A stretch of DNA of 64,000 nt from an uncultured Marinobacterium sp. (GCA_947501565.1 CANMWJ010000003.1:1-64000); one strand, 5' to 3'. Positions 28,385 to 36,890 are shown, counted from the first letter of the stretch. Notes: generated by a model from the letters alone, not told the origin. Numbers and translations are program-made.

Positions 28385-28873
28385 TTATTTGCTGAAAAGC
28401 AGGCCCAACAGCTCTTTCGGGTGCTGGCCGCTCTGCTCTGCCAATTGGGCAATCGATACCTGCGGATCGCTCACAACGATACCCGCCCCCTCCAACGTTT
28501 TAATCAACGCCTCAACCGGCAGCTGTTTCAACTCCGCCACCAGCGTCAGCGGTGCCGCTTCCACACTGAAGATAATATTCATCATCGGACTCCCTTCCCC
28601 ACCGCTCGATGCCATCAGGGTTACGCTGATCAACGCGACCACCAGCATTACCGCCAGCGCAGGACGCAGGGTGAAGTAGCGTTTGAAGGGATTGAGGTGC
28701 ACCAGAATATGCATCCCCATCGCGGCAACCATCAAGATACCTATCCACTCATGCATCCCTTTGACCAATCCCTCTCCCAGATGAAAAAACAGCATGAGGC
28801 CGGAGATACCGACAAACAGGGAGGTAACAATGGTCAGAGGGGTAGCCCAGGGGCGCAGAGTTGTCGCGTTCAT
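28385..28873 (-). CDS. DUF4405-type membrane protein
   Basis: A 162-residue protein with three hydrophobic helices (about 12-32, 42-60 and 70-88). The pattern MHEWIG ... MHILVHLNPFKRYF supplies histidines in the style of DUF4405 / cytochrome b-like membrane proteins. The C-terminal half (about 95-162) is soluble and ends in a Leu-rich helix (HPKELLGLLF). Haem binding is plausible but unproven. Its stop faces that of the calcium-loop gene across 19 bases. No strong ribosome site is seen. Confidence 0.75.
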   Translation of the reverse strand: MNATTLRPWATPLTIVTSLFVGISGLMLFFHLGEGLVKGMHEWIGILMVAAMGMHILVHLNPFKRYFTLRPALAVMLVVALISVTLMASSGGEGSPMMNIIFSVEAAPLTLVAELKQLPVEALIKTLEGAGIVVSDPQVSIAQLAEQSGQHPKELLGLLFSK

Positions 28874-29140
28874 TTGAATACAATGTCCGTATTAAGTCAG
28901 AGAGAGATAGCGGTCGAAGCTTTTGCCACGTTGAATGCGCACAGAATACTTTTCGTATTAACTAAGTTGCGTTAACCGAATGTAAAGATTGGTAAAATTG
29001 ACCCGCAGCGGACATATAGCGGTAACAGCTTTGCAAACTGAAGTTCATCATCACGTCATGCAATCCTCCTAGGGTGAGGGGCAGAAAAACCCAACAATCC
29101 GTTCAATAAATTTCTCAGCAAGACGATGGAGTGCCCCCTG

Positions 29141-31315
29141 ATGTTTCACCCGACTTTTCGCCGTAGCGCACTGGCGGTTCTGATCGCTGCCGCTGCTGGC
29201 TCTGCACAAGCCGACAGCTTTAACCGTATCGCGAGCTTCTCCACGGTAGACAACCTGCCTGCCGGAAGCGAGATCACCACCGAGACCTCTGCCGAGATCA
29301 TCACTGTCTCTGAAGACGGCAAAACGCTGGTGTACTCCGACAGCCCGCTGGAAGGTCTGGGTTTCATCGACATCCGAGATGCAGACGAGCCTAAAGCTGC
29401 AGGTTTCCTGGCCCTGGGCGGTGAACCAACTTCCGTGGCCGTTGCTGATGACTACGTTCTGACCGGCGTAAACACCTCCAAGAGCTATACCGAACCTTCC
29501 GGTTACCTGGCTGCAATTGAGCTGGACGATAAAGAGATCGAAGCGCGCTGCGACCTGGGTGGCCAACCAGACTCCGTAGCAGTTTCCAAAGACGGTAAAT
29601 ACGTTGCCATAGCGATCGAAAACGAGCGTGACGAAGACCTGAACGACGGTGCGCTGCCGCAGCTGCCCGCCGGTTTCCTGGTTATCGCCAAGCTGAAAGA
29701 CGGTAAACCACAGTGTAAAAGCCTGCGCCGCGTTGAACTGACCGGTCTGGCAACCGTTGGCGGTGACGATCCGGAACCTGAATTCGTTGATTTCAACGAC
29801 AACAACGAGATCGTTGTTACCCTGCAGGAAAACAACCACCTGGTGGTTGTAGACGCTAAGTCCGGCAAGGTGATCAATCACTTCTCCGCAGGTTCTGTCG
29901 ACCTGAAATACGTGGACCTGAAAAAAGACCGCGCCCTGACCTTCGACAAAATGCAGGAAGACCGTGCACGTGAACCGGATGCGGTTAAGTGGCTGGATAA
30001 CGACCGCTTTGTCACCGCCAACGAAGGTGACTTCAAAGGTGGTGCGCGTGGCTTCACCATCTTCCACAAGGACGGTCGCGTGCTGTTCGAATCCGGAGCT
30101 GGCTTCGAGCACCAGGTCATCATGGCGGGTCACTACCCGGAAAAACGTTCCGGCAAGAAAGGTAACGAACCAGAAGGCCTGGAAGTCGCGACCTTCGACG
30201 GTGAAACCTACATCTTCGTACTGTCCGAACGTGGCGGTGCGATCGGTGTTTACCGCGACACCGGTGCTGAACCTGAGTTTGTACAGCTCCTGCCATCCGG
30301 TATCGGTCCTGAGTCTGCTGTAGCGATCCCATCGCGTAATCTGCTGGTCAGCGCCAACGAGAAGGATCTGATCGAAGACAAAGGCCCTCGCTCTCACGTA
30401 ATGGTGTACAAACTGGATGACGATGCGCCGATCTACCCGCAGATCGTTTCCGGCCGCAACCCTGTCGGTGAACCGATCGGCTGGGGTGCCCTGTCTGGTA
30501 TGGCAGCTGACGCCAAGAAACCGGGTCTGCTGTACGCAGTAAACGACAGCTTCTACTCCAAGCAGCCAAGCATCTTCACCATCGATGCAACCCAGGCGCC
30601 AGCCAAGATCGTAAAAGCGACGCCGGTCACCCGTAATGGCAAACCTGCTGAGAAACTGGACCTGGAAGGTATCACACTGGACGGTAAAGGCGGCTTCTGG
30701 CTGGCCTCCGAAGGTAAAACCCAAAAGCAGGTGCCACACGCGATCTACCATGTGAATGCAGCGGGTGAGATCGATCGCACCCTGAACTTCCCGGAAGCGC
30801 TGCTGAAGCACGAAAAACGCTTTGGCTCTGAAGGTATCACCCTGATCGGCGACTCACTGTGGATCGCCATTCAGCGTCCGTGGGCAAATGATCCGGCGAA
30901 CACCGTTAAGCTGGTGTCCTACAACCTGAAAACCAACACCTGGGGTGCGGTGCGTTATCCAACTGAAGTAACAAGCAAAGGCTGGGTGGGCCTGTCTGAG
31001 ATCACTGCACACGACGATGAGGTTTACATCATTGAGCGTGATAACCAGATCGGTGAGAACGCCAGGATCAAACGTTTGTACAAGGTTGAGCAGAGCGAGC
31101 TGAAACCGGCACCTCTGGGTGGCAAGCTGCCAGTGGTGAAGAAAGAGCTGGTACGTGACTTCATCCCTGACCTGAAAGCTACCCGTGGTTACGTGACCGA
31201 CAAGATCGAAGGCTTCACTGTAGACGCCTCCGGTAAAGGCTACGCTGTGACCGACAACGACGGTGTGGATGACAGCTCCGGCGAGACCAACTTCTTCTCT
31301 ATCGGTAAGCTGTAA
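29141..31315 (+). CDS. Large exported protein with phytase-esterase-like domain
   Basis: A 724-residue exported protein. ATG 29141 gives a clean signal peptide (MFHPTFRRSALAVLIAAAAG, cleavage near AQA/D); GGAG lies 9 bases upstream. The first half (about 20-430) looks like a WD/YVTN-type beta propeller, with segments EGLGFIDIRDADEPK, GGEPTSVAVADDY and NNEIVVTLQENNHLVVVDAKSGKV. The second half (about 430-724) resembles the esterase-like activity of phytase domain, with GEPIGWGALSGMA, LDLEGITLDGKGGFWLASEG and FGSEGITLIGDSLW. A phosphatase or phytase-like role in phosphate scavenging is inferred by family only. Codon use is strongly biased, suggesting high expression. The gap 28874-29140 holds its promoter region, with no clear Pho box. 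Confidence 0.82.
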   Translation: MFHPTFRRSALAVLIAAAAGSAQADSFNRIASFSTVDNLPAGSEITTETSAEIITVSEDGKTLVYSDSPLEGLGFIDIRDADEPKAAGFLALGGEPTSVAVADDYVLTGVNTSKSYTEPSGYLAAIELDDKEIEARCDLGGQPDSVAVSKDGKYVAIAIENERDEDLNDGALPQLPAGFLVIAKLKDGKPQCKSLRRVELTGLATVGGDDPEPEFVDFNDNNEIVVTLQENNHLVVVDAKSGKVINHFSAGSVDLKYVDLKKDRALTFDKMQEDRAREPDAVKWLDNDRFVTANEGDFKGGARGFTIFHKDGRVLFESGAGFEHQVIMAGHYPEKRSGKKGNEPEGLEVATFDGETYIFVLSERGGAIGVYRDTGAEPEFVQLLPSGIGPESAVAIPSRNLLVSANEKDLIEDKGPRSHVMVYKLDDDAPIYPQIVSGRNPVGEPIGWGALSGMAADAKKPGLLYAVNDSFYSKQPSIFTIDATQAPAKIVKATPVTRNGKPAEKLDLEGITLDGKGGFWLASEGKTQKQVPHAIYHVNAAGEIDRTLNFPEALLKHEKRFGSEGITLIGDSLWIAIQRPWANDPANTVKLVSYNLKTNTWGAVRYPTEVTSKGWVGLSEITAHDDEVYIIERDNQIGENARIKRLYKVEQSELKPAPLGGKLPVVKKELVRDFIPDLKATRGYVTDKIEGFTVDASGKGYAVTDNDGVDDSSGETNFFSIGKL

Positions 31316-31350
31316 ACGCCTTACGCTAGCGTAAAACCGTAAACAGCAAC

Positions 31351-31380
31351 AAAATGGCCGACATCTGTCGGCCATTTTTT
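31351..31380. terminator. Strong bidirectional terminator
   Basis: AAAATGGCCGACA-TC-TGTCGGCCATTTTTT, a near-perfect stem shared by the converging genes. A separate 14-bp perfect palindrome TTACGCTAGCGTAA lies at 31321-31334. Confidence 0.92.
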
Positions 31381-31418
31381 ATCTGAATGTTCTACTTTTT
31401 AATGTCTTACGTAGCGTG

Positions 31419-31778
31419 TCACAGTCCCTGATCGGACCAGACCGCAAACTCATTGCCACTGGGTTCAGTAAACTGAAAACGTCGACCACCGGGAAAACTG
31501 AAGATCGGCTTGATCACGTTTCCGCCCGCGGCTTCCACTTTGACTTGTGTCGCCTCCAGATCTTCACTGTAAAACACGATCAGCGCTGCACCGTTCGCCG
31601 TCTGCGAGGCCAGATCAGTTCGAAAGAAACCACCATCCAGGCCAGCGCCGGAAAACGCGGTATAGTCTGGACCGTAATCTTCAAACTTCCAGCCGAAAAC
31701 CTCTGTAAAAAACGCTTGGGTCGCCGCCAGGTCCCGCGCGGGAAATTCAACGTAGTTGATCTGTTCGTGCGTATTCAT
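31419..31778 (-). CDS. VOC (glyoxalase/bleomycin resistance) family protein
   Basis: A 119-residue protein of the vicinal oxygen chelate fold: NYVEFPARDLAATQAFF (about 7), GWKFEDYGPDYTAF, the second beta-alpha half FYSEDLEATQVKVEAAGG (about 70), and FPGGRRFQFTEPSGNEFAVW at the end. Metal-binding residues (His/Glu) are only partly present, so activity cannot be assigned. ATG 31778 follows AGGAGAGCAAC, a strong ribosome site; a longer frame to 31826 lacks one. It is 65 bases upstream of the terminator. Confidence 0.87.
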   Translation of the reverse strand: MNTHEQINYVEFPARDLAATQAFFTEVFGWKFEDYGPDYTAFSGAGLDGGFFRTDLASQTANGAALIVFYSEDLEATQVKVEAAGGNVIKPIFSFPGGRRFQFTEPSGNEFAVWSDQGL

Positions 31779-31842
31779 GTTGCTCTCCTGCGACCATGCC
31801 ATGTGCCAGGCGTTCTGAGCATCCAACCAAATCTGCCCTGGC

Positions 31843-32448
31843 TTAATGCCACTGGGTTTTACCCACCTGTTTGCCTTTGCGAAACAGTTTTCGGGAGTAC
31901 AGTTGCCCGCTCTCTATATCATAGTGAAGGGATTCACCGTGCCGCTTGCCATCCACATAATCGGTTTCGTACAACAATTTGCCCTGCCGGTAATCGTACT
32001 GTTTGCCCTGCTTCAAACCTCGGTCAAAATGGCATTCGGAGATTTTCTCTCCCATATCGTTGTAACGTGTCTGGGGGCCATGGCGGTAGTTTTTCTGATA
32101 ATAGGCTTTGAACTTAACGACGCCTTTACGGTTGTAGGTCTGCTCCAGCCCCTCTTTTAAGCCGTAGGCGTAGGTAGTCATGGATGCCAACCAACCGGTA
32201 CGTGTGAATACATAAAAAACGCCATGTTTGCGCCAGCGCTTCTGCCCATTGATGGTCTGCTGAATATATAAGCCACGGCGGGTTACAGTATTTTCGATCC
32301 GAAAGGTATCACCTGCGTGATCAACAAACTGTGACTGGTGCTTCAGTTTCAGAAAGTGTTCGGGTTGAAGCTGGCTGTAATCAAAACTGCCGGCACAAAC
32401 CATCACCGGCGTAAGCCAGAAGAAAAGAGCAAACAGCACTGCTTTCAA
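31843..32448 (-). CDS. Exported MORN-like repeat protein (YwqK-type)
   Basis: A 201-residue exported protein with MORN-like repeats. TTG 32448 is chosen because GGGAGG lies 7 bases upstream and the product starts with a signal peptide (hydrophobic VLFALFFWLTPVMVC, about 3-17). From about residue 90, repeats of the form YxxGLKEGxxxTYNRKGxV, YQKNYRHGPQTRYNDMG, FDRGLKQGKQYDYRQGKL and YVDGKRHGESLHYD follow. This pattern is that of the YwqK/MORN_2 family, often named toxin-antitoxin antitoxin-like without proof. Function is unknown. Confidence 0.75.
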   Translation of the reverse strand: MKAVLFALFFWLTPVMVCAGSFDYSQLQPEHFLKLKHQSQFVDHAGDTFRIENTVTRRGLYIQQTINGQKRWRKHGVFYVFTRTGWLASMTTYAYGLKEGLEQTYNRKGVVKFKAYYQKNYRHGPQTRYNDMGEKISECHFDRGLKQGKQYDYRQGKLLYETDYVDGKRHGESLHYDIESGQLYSRKLFRKGKQVGKTQWH

Positions 32449-32532
32449 TGAATATCCTCCCTGAATTGACGACAAACAGCCAAACACGCTCCAGGCGGAG
32501 CAGACGTATCAGGCTGCAGTCAGTTTACCCGT

Positions 32533-32928
32533 TCACTCAAACTCCAGGCATTGCGGCAGATCAGAACCCACTTCATACCAGCTGGCGCGTTGAGAGGTCC
32601 AGATATGTTTGCTTTCGGGGGTCTGAGGATCGTCATCCAGCGAGCCCAAGCGCAAGATAATATGTGCCGTGCCCTCGCGCTTCGCGTAGATCTGGGTGCC
32701 ACAACAGGAGCAGAAGTAACGGGTCTTACCCGGCGAGGACTCAAAACTGCTTAGCAGTTCAGCACCTGTCAGCTGAAAATCCTTATCCTGCACCGCCGCC
32801 ACACTGGAAAACGCAGCACCATGCGCCTTACGGCAGGTCCCACAGTGACAGTGCACTATCTCCCCTACCGGGCCACTGATCTGATAACGCACCTGACCAC
32901 ACAAACAACTTCCATGAATCTTATCCAT
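32533..32928 (-). CDS. GFA/CENP-V zinc-binding family protein
   Basis: A 131-residue protein of the glutathione-dependent formaldehyde-activating (GFA) fold. Zinc cysteines are clear: GSCLCGQVRY (about 7), CHCGTCRKAHGAAFS (about 27-33) and FCSCCGTQIY (about 71). Members range from formaldehyde-glutathione adduct handling to unknown; no formaldehyde dehydrogenase is adjacent. It is a small cytosolic protein with no signal. Confidence 0.87.
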   Translation of the reverse strand: MDKIHGSCLCGQVRYQISGPVGEIVHCHCGTCRKAHGAAFSSVAAVQDKDFQLTGAELLSSFESSPGKTRYFCSCCGTQIYAKREGTAHIILRLGSLDDDPQTPESKHIWTSQRASWYEVGSDLPQCLEFE

Positions 32929-32946
32929 CTGATTCTCTCTTAACCG

Positions 32947-33090
32947 TTATTCCACTTCTGTACCCACAGCCTGGCCTGGATAGCAGATCTCCGATATGCC
33001 ATTGGTGCCATCGGTACCCTCGATCACCTGCCACTGATCGTGGTGTTCAGACACCAGCGCATTCTCGTAAGTCTAAGTCGTTTTACTCAT
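32947..33090 (-). pseudogene. Small ORF interrupted by an in-frame TAG at codon 6
   Basis: ATG 33090 has a strong ribosome site (AAAGGA, 6 bases upstream). The frame reads MSKTT, then TAG (33075-33073), then continues for 41 codons to TAA at 32947. The continuation is TYENALVSEHHDQWQV..., ending in YPGQAVGTEVE, and has normal-looking codons with no frameshift. The gene therefore looks broken by one nonsense mutation, or is a sequencing error, or restarts at GTG within the frame. It begins 2 bases after the DUF2157 gene's stop, so it lies in that operon. The downstream product is unknown. Confidence 0.5.
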
Positions 33091-33092
33091 GG

Positions 33093-34136
33093 TTATTCCT
33101 TTAACTCTTCTGAGTTTGCATTGGATACAACCGGTATCGACCCCTGATCCGCTGGTGGTAACAGTCGCTGAACGTTCTGGGGCAACAACAGTACCAGGCG
33201 CTTACGGCTGCTGTGCCAGAAGGCGGAAAGTAGCAACAGCGCGGTACCGATCACGAAGCCGGTAAGAGCAAAGCTGTAACCAACAAAACCGTACACGTTA
33301 AACAGGCTGGAGAGCGCATACAGCACATAGATCAGTGAAGAGACCATAAATGCCCGTCGGTCGATCGCTAACGACATCGCTGTCATCGTCAGATAGAGCA
33401 GGATCACCACCAGCAGACTGCCAATGCTCTCCTCCCCATCCAAAATCCCTAATCCTGAAAAGATCGGGTGGATAATCAGCGGGGCCGCCAGCAGATGCAG
33501 CCAGAAAGCAACATCAGAGCGCCGAGTGGTGCGCCCCCGATCCGAGGCATCCCAGTACATCGCATAGGCAAACGCGCTTATTCCCGCCACCAGAAGTACC
33601 AACCAAAGTGACTTTTCCAGTGTCGGGAAGATATTCAGCAAGCCGGACAGACTGAATGCGATCAACGCAGCGGTGCCGGCGGCTACGGTAATCGGCACCT
33701 GAAAGCGACGCCAGTGCCAGTAAGCGGCCAGCGCAGATATTCCCGTCGCCCAAACGGCGGTTTCCTGCGGCGTTCCCGACATCAGGTTCTGTACCAGCAT
33801 CGCAATACCCGCAACAAACGCAAGCAACAGTACAATCGCCGGTAACGCCATACGACGGCGCCGTACGAAAAACTCCGCCAGTCCCCACGCCAGAGCACTG
33901 AACACACCCCAGGCCAATACTGCATGCGACTCCAGCACCCACCAGCTGGACAACAGCAACAGCGTGCAGGCGATGACCACGAAAATATCGTTGAAGCCAC
34001 CGATCAGACGGAAGTTTTCCTCATCAACGGCGGCGGTATCGGTTAAGCGGGCGTGCTGTAAACGGAACTCCGCTACGGCACTGGCTGAGAAAATGCCCTG
34101 TTTGACGGCATTATCCAGATCTTCATCGGTATACAT
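33093..34136 (-). CDS. DUF2157-like polytopic membrane protein
   Basis: A 347-residue protein with a short soluble N-terminus (MYTDEDLDNAVKQGIF) and about ten hydrophobic segments between residues 50 and 320, ending in a charged tail. The pattern matches DUF2157 membrane proteins. ATG 34136 (MYTDED) follows GAGGGACAAT; the frame is open to 34187. No transport function is established for the family. The interrupted small ORF follows directly. The 200-base gap up to the secreted gene at 34386 has a probable promoter for that gene. Confidence 0.78.
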   Translation of the reverse strand: MYTDEDLDNAVKQGIFSASAVAEFRLQHARLTDTAAVDEENFRLIGGFNDIFVVIACTLLLLSSWWVLESHAVLAWGVFSALAWGLAEFFVRRRRMALPAIVLLLAFVAGIAMLVQNLMSGTPQETAVWATGISALAAYWHWRRFQVPITVAAGTAALIAFSLSGLLNIFPTLEKSLWLVLLVAGISAFAYAMYWDASDRGRTTRRSDVAFWLHLLAAPLIIHPIFSGLGILDGEESIGSLLVVILLYLTMTAMSLAIDRRAFMVSSLIYVLYALSSLFNVYGFVGYSFALTGFVIGTALLLLSAFWHSSRKRLVLLLPQNVQRLLPPADQGSIPVVSNANSEELKE

Positions 34137-34385
34137 ATTGTCCCTCAAATACCCCTTCCTGCGGGCGCCAACAGCATAACAATCCATCCTTTAACTTACA
34201 CGGATTCAACAACACTTAATCGTGCTGAGGGCCAGGCATTCTAGTTTGATCCGGTAGACCACTTTTCTAAATCAATCGGATCAAGATAAAAACTTGCGAA
34301 AATGTGCTTTGGCGTCTCATAAAAAAGCCGTCCTATACTGAAATTCAGCAGCTTCAAGCGTCATACCCGATATTGGAGAGTTGCG

Positions 34386-35183
34386 ATGACCGGTAAAACA
34401 GGACCGTTTTACTCTGCTGTACTGGTGGCCGGCCTGTTGGCCCACACAGCGCAAGCTACCGCAGAGGAGCTATTGGTAGGCAAAGTCTGCCCCGTCATGT
34501 ACCAGAATGAGAATGTAGGCATTCTGGTGTTCTCCCGTGAGTGGTATCACAGCAGCCGCGACCATGCGGCCTATGTACCCAGCGACAACGCCACCGGCGT
34601 CGGCCTGGAGATCCACCTCTTTGCAAACGATACCGGGGCCGTTGAAGGCCAGAATTTAGCACGCTGTGACCGTTATCGCCTTCTTCAGGTACGCAGCACC
34701 AACGCCCGTTTATTCGATGGCGAGAGCGCAGTACAGGTCGATGTTCCGGATGGTTTTGACAATCCCTTTTATGATAACGCCCCACTGGAACACGGCTATG
34801 GTGTCCACAGTGCGCCGGCGGATGATCGCGATAAACCCTGGCAGGGGCGCCCTCAACGCGCCTCCACGGTTGCGATATACGATACCCCCTATGTATCTGA
34901 TAACTACGGTGTAGACGGCAGGAATATCGACGTCATGTTCGAGACCTGTGTGGTATGCGAACGAGACGACCAATACGACGCCGTACTTGCCTGTGGTAAC
35001 TGGGGTTATCGACGCGACTATATGGGCGGCATGACCGGATGGGCAGAACCGGAATTTCTGGGGGTAACTTGCCAGCAGGAACCCAGCCAGCAGTTTTATC
35101 AAACGCTGGATCGCTCCCATCGGATTGATTACTCCTACTGGATCGAATGGCGTCAGGAGAGCAAAAGGGCTATCCAGCGATAG
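34386..35183 (+). CDS. Exported protein of unknown function with four C-terminal-half cysteines
   Basis: A 265-residue protein I do not recognise. Residues 1-25 form a signal peptide (hydrophobic SAVLVAGLLAHTAQA). The mature part contains KVCPVMYQNENVGILVF (about 33), a segment with SREWYHSSRDHAA, FDNPFYDNAPLEHGYG (about 124), and paired cysteines CVVCERD (about 195), with C204 and C230 region Cys (ACGNWGY, TCQQEP) further on, suggesting disulfides. Many aromatic and acidic residues. GGAG lies 9 bases before the ATG. The neighbouring gene on the other strand is the second calcium-loop paralogue; no functional link is shown. Confidence 0.75.
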   Translation: MTGKTGPFYSAVLVAGLLAHTAQATAEELLVGKVCPVMYQNENVGILVFSREWYHSSRDHAAYVPSDNATGVGLEIHLFANDTGAVEGQNLARCDRYRLLQVRSTNARLFDGESAVQVDVPDGFDNPFYDNAPLEHGYGVHSAPADDRDKPWQGRPQRASTVAIYDTPYVSDNYGVDGRNIDVMFETCVVCERDDQYDAVLACGNWGYRRDYMGGMTGWAEPEFLGVTCQQEPSQQFYQTLDRSHRIDYSYWIEWRQESKRAIQR

Positions 35184-35188
35184 CCCTT
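35164..35188 (-). terminator. Terminator of calcium-loop paralogue 2
   Basis: Stem AAGGGCTATC / GATAGCCCTT with a CGCT loop, followed by TTTTG on the minus strand. It overlaps the end of the plus-strand gene. Confidence 0.75.
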
Positions 35189-35208
35189 AGGATCATTATC
35201 TTGGCGTT

Positions 35209-36357
35209 TCAGACCACCATATCCACCTGCTGAACGGTGCCGACTCCACCCGCTTCGGTCAGGTAGAATCCGCTGGAGCGTACCCGGCCGTTATGCTGGT
35301 TATCCTCCCCTTTCAGTTCAAACGGGGTTTCAGTGGCACCGAGGTAGATAGCCCCAATATCCCTGGATGTCAGCGCTTCGAGGCGATCCTCATCTTCGTT
35401 TTTGATCCAGAGTTTAAGATCGGAGAAAATGCTGTCAGCTTCATCGATATAGTTATTGCCGTCTTCATCATACTGCGCCAGGTCGGCAAAACCGTTGCCA
35501 CTCAGGGCACCGAAGAGTTCAGTGCCATCATTGATCACACCGTCACTGTTTTTGTCGAGGGCCAGCATACCTCCGCTGCCGGTAAGGTAACTGATCATCT
35601 CCTTGTCACCGTCTGCATCCAGATCGAAAGCAAACTTCTCATCGCTCAGATCAGCAGACTGCCCTTCGAAGTTAACGATCAGAGGATCGGTGAACACTAC
35701 AGTTTGAGTCATCGACACCGTGCGGGTCGCCGAGTAACTGCGCTCCATTTTCAGATCAAGACCAAACTCAATCTCACGACCATCCGCCGTTTTTACCAGG
35801 CCACAGCTGGAGAAGTTGGAGCATTCATACTCTTCAACGGTTTCGGTGACACTGAAGGTCATCTCCAGCGCCAGGGGTCGTAGCTTTGGCATCGTTTCAT
35901 CACCAACCCGATCCGGCGACTTTGCTGATGCAACCTCGGATGGATCAGTAACCTCCCTGGAATCCAGATCAGTTGATGGCAACTTACGACCACTGATCGC
36001 CTCCATAAGCCCGTTCAGCAGCCGCGTCCGTGTGATTGCCTGTTGCTGGTTCGTCGCCGCCTCCTGCTCGCGGGTTCTGAACTGTAGCCCCTCCTCCGTC
36101 ATTACCAGAATCGATGAGGTTGGCGATTCGCTGTCACTGTCTGGCGTGTCACCTGCCGGTGTTGCACTCGCCGCCAACGGCCCGCTTACGCCCTCCCAAA
36201 GAGAAAGATCAGCCTGCCGCAACGAGCTTGCCGCACTTTCAACTAACTGACCGAACCCCATCGATGCAACACCCAACTGATTACTGCTACCTAAGTAAGT
36301 AGACTCTCGTTTTTCGTGACTGGTGTGCATCTCAACATTGCTGCTCTGGATAATCAT
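35209..36357 (-). CDS. Calcium-loop (EF-hand-like) protein, paralogue 2
   Basis: A 382-residue protein with the same layout as the one at 27181-28365: MII.SNV...TSHEK start, low-complexity N-terminal half, and a C-terminal module with DLDADGDKEMIS, DKNSDGVINDGTELFGALSG and DEDGNNYIDEAD. The last is an EF-hand-like loop. It ends QQVDMVV, as in the paralogue (QQIDLVV). No signal peptide or membrane segment is seen. The N-terminal halves have diverged much more than the C-terminal ones. GGGAG precedes the ATG. Two hairpin-forming direct repeats lie 34-126 bases upstream. Function is unknown. Confidence 0.85.
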   Translation of the reverse strand: MIIQSSNVEMHTSHEKRESTYLGSSNQLGVASMGFGQLVESAASSLRQADLSLWEGVSGPLAASATPAGDTPDSDSESPTSSILVMTEEGLQFRTREQEAATNQQQAITRTRLLNGLMEAISGRKLPSTDLDSREVTDPSEVASAKSPDRVGDETMPKLRPLALEMTFSVTETVEEYECSNFSSCGLVKTADGREIEFGLDLKMERSYSATRTVSMTQTVVFTDPLIVNFEGQSADLSDEKFAFDLDADGDKEMISYLTGSGGMLALDKNSDGVINDGTELFGALSGNGFADLAQYDEDGNNYIDEADSIFSDLKLWIKNEDEDRLEALTSRDIGAIYLGATETPFELKGEDNQHNGRVRSSGFYLTEAGGVGTVQQVDMVV

Positions 36358-36390
36358 AAACAGTCTCCCAATGATCCCTGCTGTATCGCG

Positions 36391-36483
36391 CGCCCTTTTT
36401 CGGGCCGAACGAACCCTTGCGTCGAGCGAAACACTAAACGCTACAGGGTGATTTCCCTTTTTTCAGGCCGAACAAGTCCTGCG
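36391..36483. repeat. Two imperfect direct repeats upstream of calcium-loop paralogue 2
   Basis: Copy A (36391-36421) and copy B (36452-36483), offset about 63 bases, share the pattern CCCTTTTTTC.GGCCGAAC.A..CCTGCG. Each contains a short stem (GCCC...GGGC in A; CCT...AGG in B). They lie in the promoter region of the minus-strand gene; a protein-binding or RNA role is not established. Confidence 0.5.
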
Positions 36484-36890
36484 CTTTTGCCAAAACAAAA
36501 ACGAAATTCGACCCATTACGGAGTAACGGTCAATCTTTGCCGCCAGAACTTAAGCGTTACGGCAACGCGCCACCCTTGGCATGAGAAACCAATAGTAAGA
36601 TCAACGCTGATTAAACCGTCTGATGTTTGCTGAATTAGAACTAAGCTGGACTGATTCTGACTGGACACCTCCCCCACAGGGCGCTTGAATACTGGTGGTT
36701 TCAGCCAATAGCCCACCGCCCACACCGGCGGGTCGATGTTCATTTTGACTGTATCGCGACGCAGATCCTTTGGCGCAATTCGAAAATGGATAAATTGACT
36801 CAGTAGTGAGACAGCAAAAAGCGGGCCGGGTAACTCTGCATAAAGAGCACATCAATCAGACCAGCTTTACGGCTCATGCCGTCCAACGCT
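36484..36890. other. Intergenic stretch without a supported gene
   Basis: A 557-base gap in total separates the calcium-loop gene from the Cys-cluster gene. One minus-strand frame (36516-36743, 75 codons, starting MNIDPPVWAVGYWLKPPVF) has acceptable codons but no ribosome site and no recognisable family. I treat it as a remnant or chance frame. No RNA gene is recognised. Confidence 0.4.

Noticed and set aside
28874-29140. Pho box upstream of the phytase-esterase gene
   Set aside because: Only weak partial resemblance (CGTCATG near 29055), no paired direct repeat with the correct spacing.
29069-30811. 580-codon minus-strand frame opposite the phytase-esterase gene
   Set aside because: Again an antisense shadow; the sense protein has a signal peptide and domains, the antisense one does not.
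31321-31334. Perfect 14-base palindrome TTACGCTAGCGTAA as an operator
   Set aside because: It lies after the stop codon and beside a terminator, so an operator role has no support.
33073-33075. TAG read through as pyrrolysine or by suppression
   Set aside because: No pyl genes or readthrough context visible; a nonsense mutation is simpler.
36516-36743. 75-codon minus-strand frame in the large intergenic gap
   Set aside because: No ribosome site and no recognisable family; possibly a remnant, but not supportable as a gene.
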